64,000 nucleotides of DNA from Heterobilharzia americana (lineage: Eukaryota; Platyhelminthes; Trematoda; Strigeidida; Schistosomatidae). A model generated the notes under the pieces. That model was not told the origin of the DNA. It searched no databases and worked only from the letters and a program-made list of their open reading frames with translations. A program made the translations under genes and the position numbers. Positions 61,801-64,000 of the stretch are shown piece by piece (within the stretch, counting starts at the first letter, position 1; each line of letters opens with the position of its first letter). Where the stretch lies: assembly GCA_944470555.2 (NCBI GenBank), contig OX104127.1:95814708-95878707 (forward strand), read 5' to 3'.

Positions 61801-61879
61801 ACTTCGTAAACTACTTTTAATAATTTGCTTGTAAGAGCCAGATGACTTCACATGATGAGCTGTTGAAAGATTGGGTTAT
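58846..61879. other. No gene recognised
   Basis: About 3 kb, mostly AT-rich. Open frames at 60942-61207 (-), 61334-61555 (+) and 61465-61650 (-) have coding-like composition but no identifiable family. The last may belong to the decayed 3' part of the adjacent Penelope-like relic. Confidence 0.4.
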
Positions 61880-62472
61880 TGGAATTCTTTCTTCCTCTAC
61901 TACATAACCAAGTTAGACAGTGTTCGAAAATACGCCTATGGACTTGGTGCTGTGTACCGCCAATGTACATTTCTCCACAAGAACAGGCAAACTAATAGAG
62001 CCACAGTGAGTTATCCAAAAGTGATATTCCATGCTTGGCACATTGGTGGATTAATTGTCCATTGGAAAATGTGGTTCTCAGGCTATCTATGAGAAATGAT
62101 GTCTTGAGGTGGTCTTTGACAAATATAAATGCAGTGTCGTCTTTGAATGTTACTTTACTAGGTAATTTATCTTCAGAATGGATTTTACCAATCCTTGATC
62201 ACAACGAGCGAACATCGTCCTGATAACGAAAGAAATGGATATGACTTCGGAAGTGAATAAGTTGACCAGGTCATGTTTGTTTTCCGCACATCATTTATTG
62301 TAGAATTATTCAATCCATTTGTTGGTACCACATCCGAGAATGTGAACAGTGAATTCGACTCATACTTTAGAGTGAATTCCATCAGTGAGTGAACGGCATT
62401 GAAAGTGCTGAGGAATAATGTGGTACTCTCAGTGTTCTTAACTAAAGTTGTCGAGAAGAAAGTTTTTCTCAT
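61880..62472 (-). mobile_element. Penelope-like element relic, RT end and GIY-YIG nuclease
   Basis: Minus strand: LFLSTFNAVHSLMEFTLKYE and LFTFSDVVPTN (RT domain after the active site, about 62420-62320), KDDTAFIFVKDHLKTSFLI (linker, about 62140-62085), then FACSCGEMYIGGTQHQVHRR and IFEHCLTWL (GIY-YIG core, about 61990-61910). Frame changes and stops throughout. The FxCSCGxxYIGxT form of the nuclease differs from the SCxDCxxYYIG form at 23.5 kb, so more than one lineage is present. Confidence 0.7.
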
Positions 62473-64000
62473 GTTATGTTCTTCTTTAGCTTAAATATGT
62501 ATATGAGAATTGCACGAAATGCGTACTTCAGTCGAGGCCAGATAAGACAATCAACTGTTGCGTCTAGGTAAATTGAAGCAATGCAAACTGCAAACAGTCG
62601 TTTGTTTGCCTAGCGTAAATATCATTTAACTGTTTAGACAGGTTGCCACAGCTCAGAAATTCTAACCATGAAAATGTTATGCCTGTTTGAACATGCTCAG
62701 ACTGGATAGCGGAGTAATATTATTTGTCATGTTGAAAATATTAACTGTTGTTCTCAGCCCACGTGATGGATTGCTTTTTACGACTGTTCATTAAAACCTT
62801 CATTATTAATTTGTTTTATCAACTTCTGAATCATTAGTTAGGAGTTAACTCAACTGCATAGAAACAGAAATTGCCTAGTAGATTTTAATGCAAAAGTAGA
62901 ATTAAGGCACTTTTATGAGGTATAATGCTGTTTCAATTGATTATCCACAGTTATATTAATGCTATCCAGATATACATAGTCAATAGCCTATAGAAAGTTG
63001 CAAAATAATTTTGTGGAAGTTCTAGTTACGTATATGGACTCAGTTTTGAATACGTAACTGAATGGTTATGAGTTCAAGGTATAGACCACCAACCTAAAAT
63101 GCAAAGGTTCCCTTAGTCTTGAAATGGAATTTAACAAAATAATCAACATGCCAATGACCAAAGATGAGATGAAAATCCTGATAACGATAGGGTTCAAATC
63201 ACTAGCCTCCAGTTTACCATCTCAAAACTCTGGAAACTAAATTACAGGACTGATCGCAAATAAAGTCTCAATTCCATTTCAATAGTCAAAGTCATACCTA
63301 ATCCACAGATTAAGCACAGTTTGCTAGCTAAGACTCTCCATGACTGTTCATGATGATGTTGGGATGTGCATTTAGTACTAACATCAGCAAGCTGAATTCA
63401 CCTAATCAGAAGAACCTAGTTAACCTACATTTCGTCCATTGTGGCTATTCACCTTTTGTTGGGATTTTAATTGGCTACTATCATCAGAATTCAACACAAA
63501 ATTCACTATCTAGCAATGCAACACTGTAAATTACTTAAACAGAATTCTGAGTGTATTGATTCTAATTAGTGAACAGTCTGAGCATCTAACGATAGTAAAT
63601 GATATTCATCTTTCGATTTTGTGACGGTCAAAGAAGTCATGCAACATTTTTTTGTTTTTCATCGTAGAGAATACGAGGAAAAGTTTTTGTGATGGTTTAA
63701 TTGAGATGTGAACAGATCAGGAACTTGGAAAGTAGGAAATTTCCAGTTGACTAATGAAGCATCACTTTTTGAATGATATCAGAATTAACTGTGAAGCTTC
63801 CTTGAAGCTCATTTCACGCTGTAGACAGAAGTCTGTTTCATCAGTCAGTGGTAGAGTTGAAGATCATAATAATCACGGATTAACTGTATTCTAACTATCC
63901 TGAAATTGACATTTCAGTCACATAAGTTATGCAAGCATAATTAGCCAATTAAGCAATACTAGAGGGTAGGTTGGCTCATTTGTCCACCTATCTGAAGTGA
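62473..64000. other. No gene recognised
   Basis: AT-rich DNA to the window end. A few tRNA-B-box-like strings (for example near 63080) are not enough to call a SINE. Confidence 0.45.

Noticed and set aside
1..64000. CRISPR arrays, operons, bacterial promoters or rRNA
   Set aside because: The window is eukaryotic. No regularly spaced repeats or rRNA-like sequence were seen.

Overview
The window is AT-rich eukaryotic DNA with small coding exons, GT-AG introns and a high load of decayed retroelements. It looks like a blood fluke (genus Schistosoma). The evidence is tRNA-headed SINE copies carrying a hammerhead-ribozyme sequence (Sm-alpha type), several Penelope-like relics with GIY-YIG endonuclease remnants, and two non-LTR retrotransposon families of the kind abundant in schistosomes. 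The species is inferred from these families; no search was run.

Two host genes are visible, both on the + strand. (1) 1287-9685 holds the last six coding exons of a single-pass membrane protein of the L1CAM/neuroglian family, ending in a cytoplasmic tail with an FIGEY ankyrin-binding motif, followed by a 3' UTR and an AATAAA at 10789. Its large intron (3222-8868) contains a nearly full-length non-LTR element in antisense. (2) 26156-34530 holds the first two coding exons of a RING/B-box (TRIM-like) protein. The C3HC4 RING is split by a 7.7-kb intron, and the next plausible exon (from 34610) looks damaged.

The rest is repeats. Non-LTR family A (WNVxTM-type endonuclease, FADD-type RT) has four large copies, two on the - strand (5.4-8.8 kb and 17.1-20.6 kb) and two on the + strand (35.6-38.9 kb and 39.7-42.3 kb), plus 3'-end fragments at 50.1 and 58.5 kb. 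Non-LTR family B (YADD-type RT) occurs at 1-1020 (-), 15.9-16.3 kb (-), 42.8-44.6 kb (-) and 51.6-55.5 kb (+). Penelope-like relics lie at 12.3-13.1, 22.85-23.9, 31.6-32.3, 46.9-48.0 and 61.9-62.5 kb. Hammerhead SINE composites lie at 24.1-24.6 and 27.9-28.25 kb.

The most notable structures are inverted repeats. One pair of about 410 bp (28951-29361 / 33825-34237) places an inverted copy of the TRIM-like exon-2 splice acceptor and half-RING inside the same gene's intron, so its pre-mRNA could fold on itself. A second pair of about 1.75 kb (42833-44586 / 51556-53308) is almost identical. The two - strand family A copies each pair with one + strand copy and share frame-breaking lesions with it, although copy 4 is flanked by its own target-site duplication.
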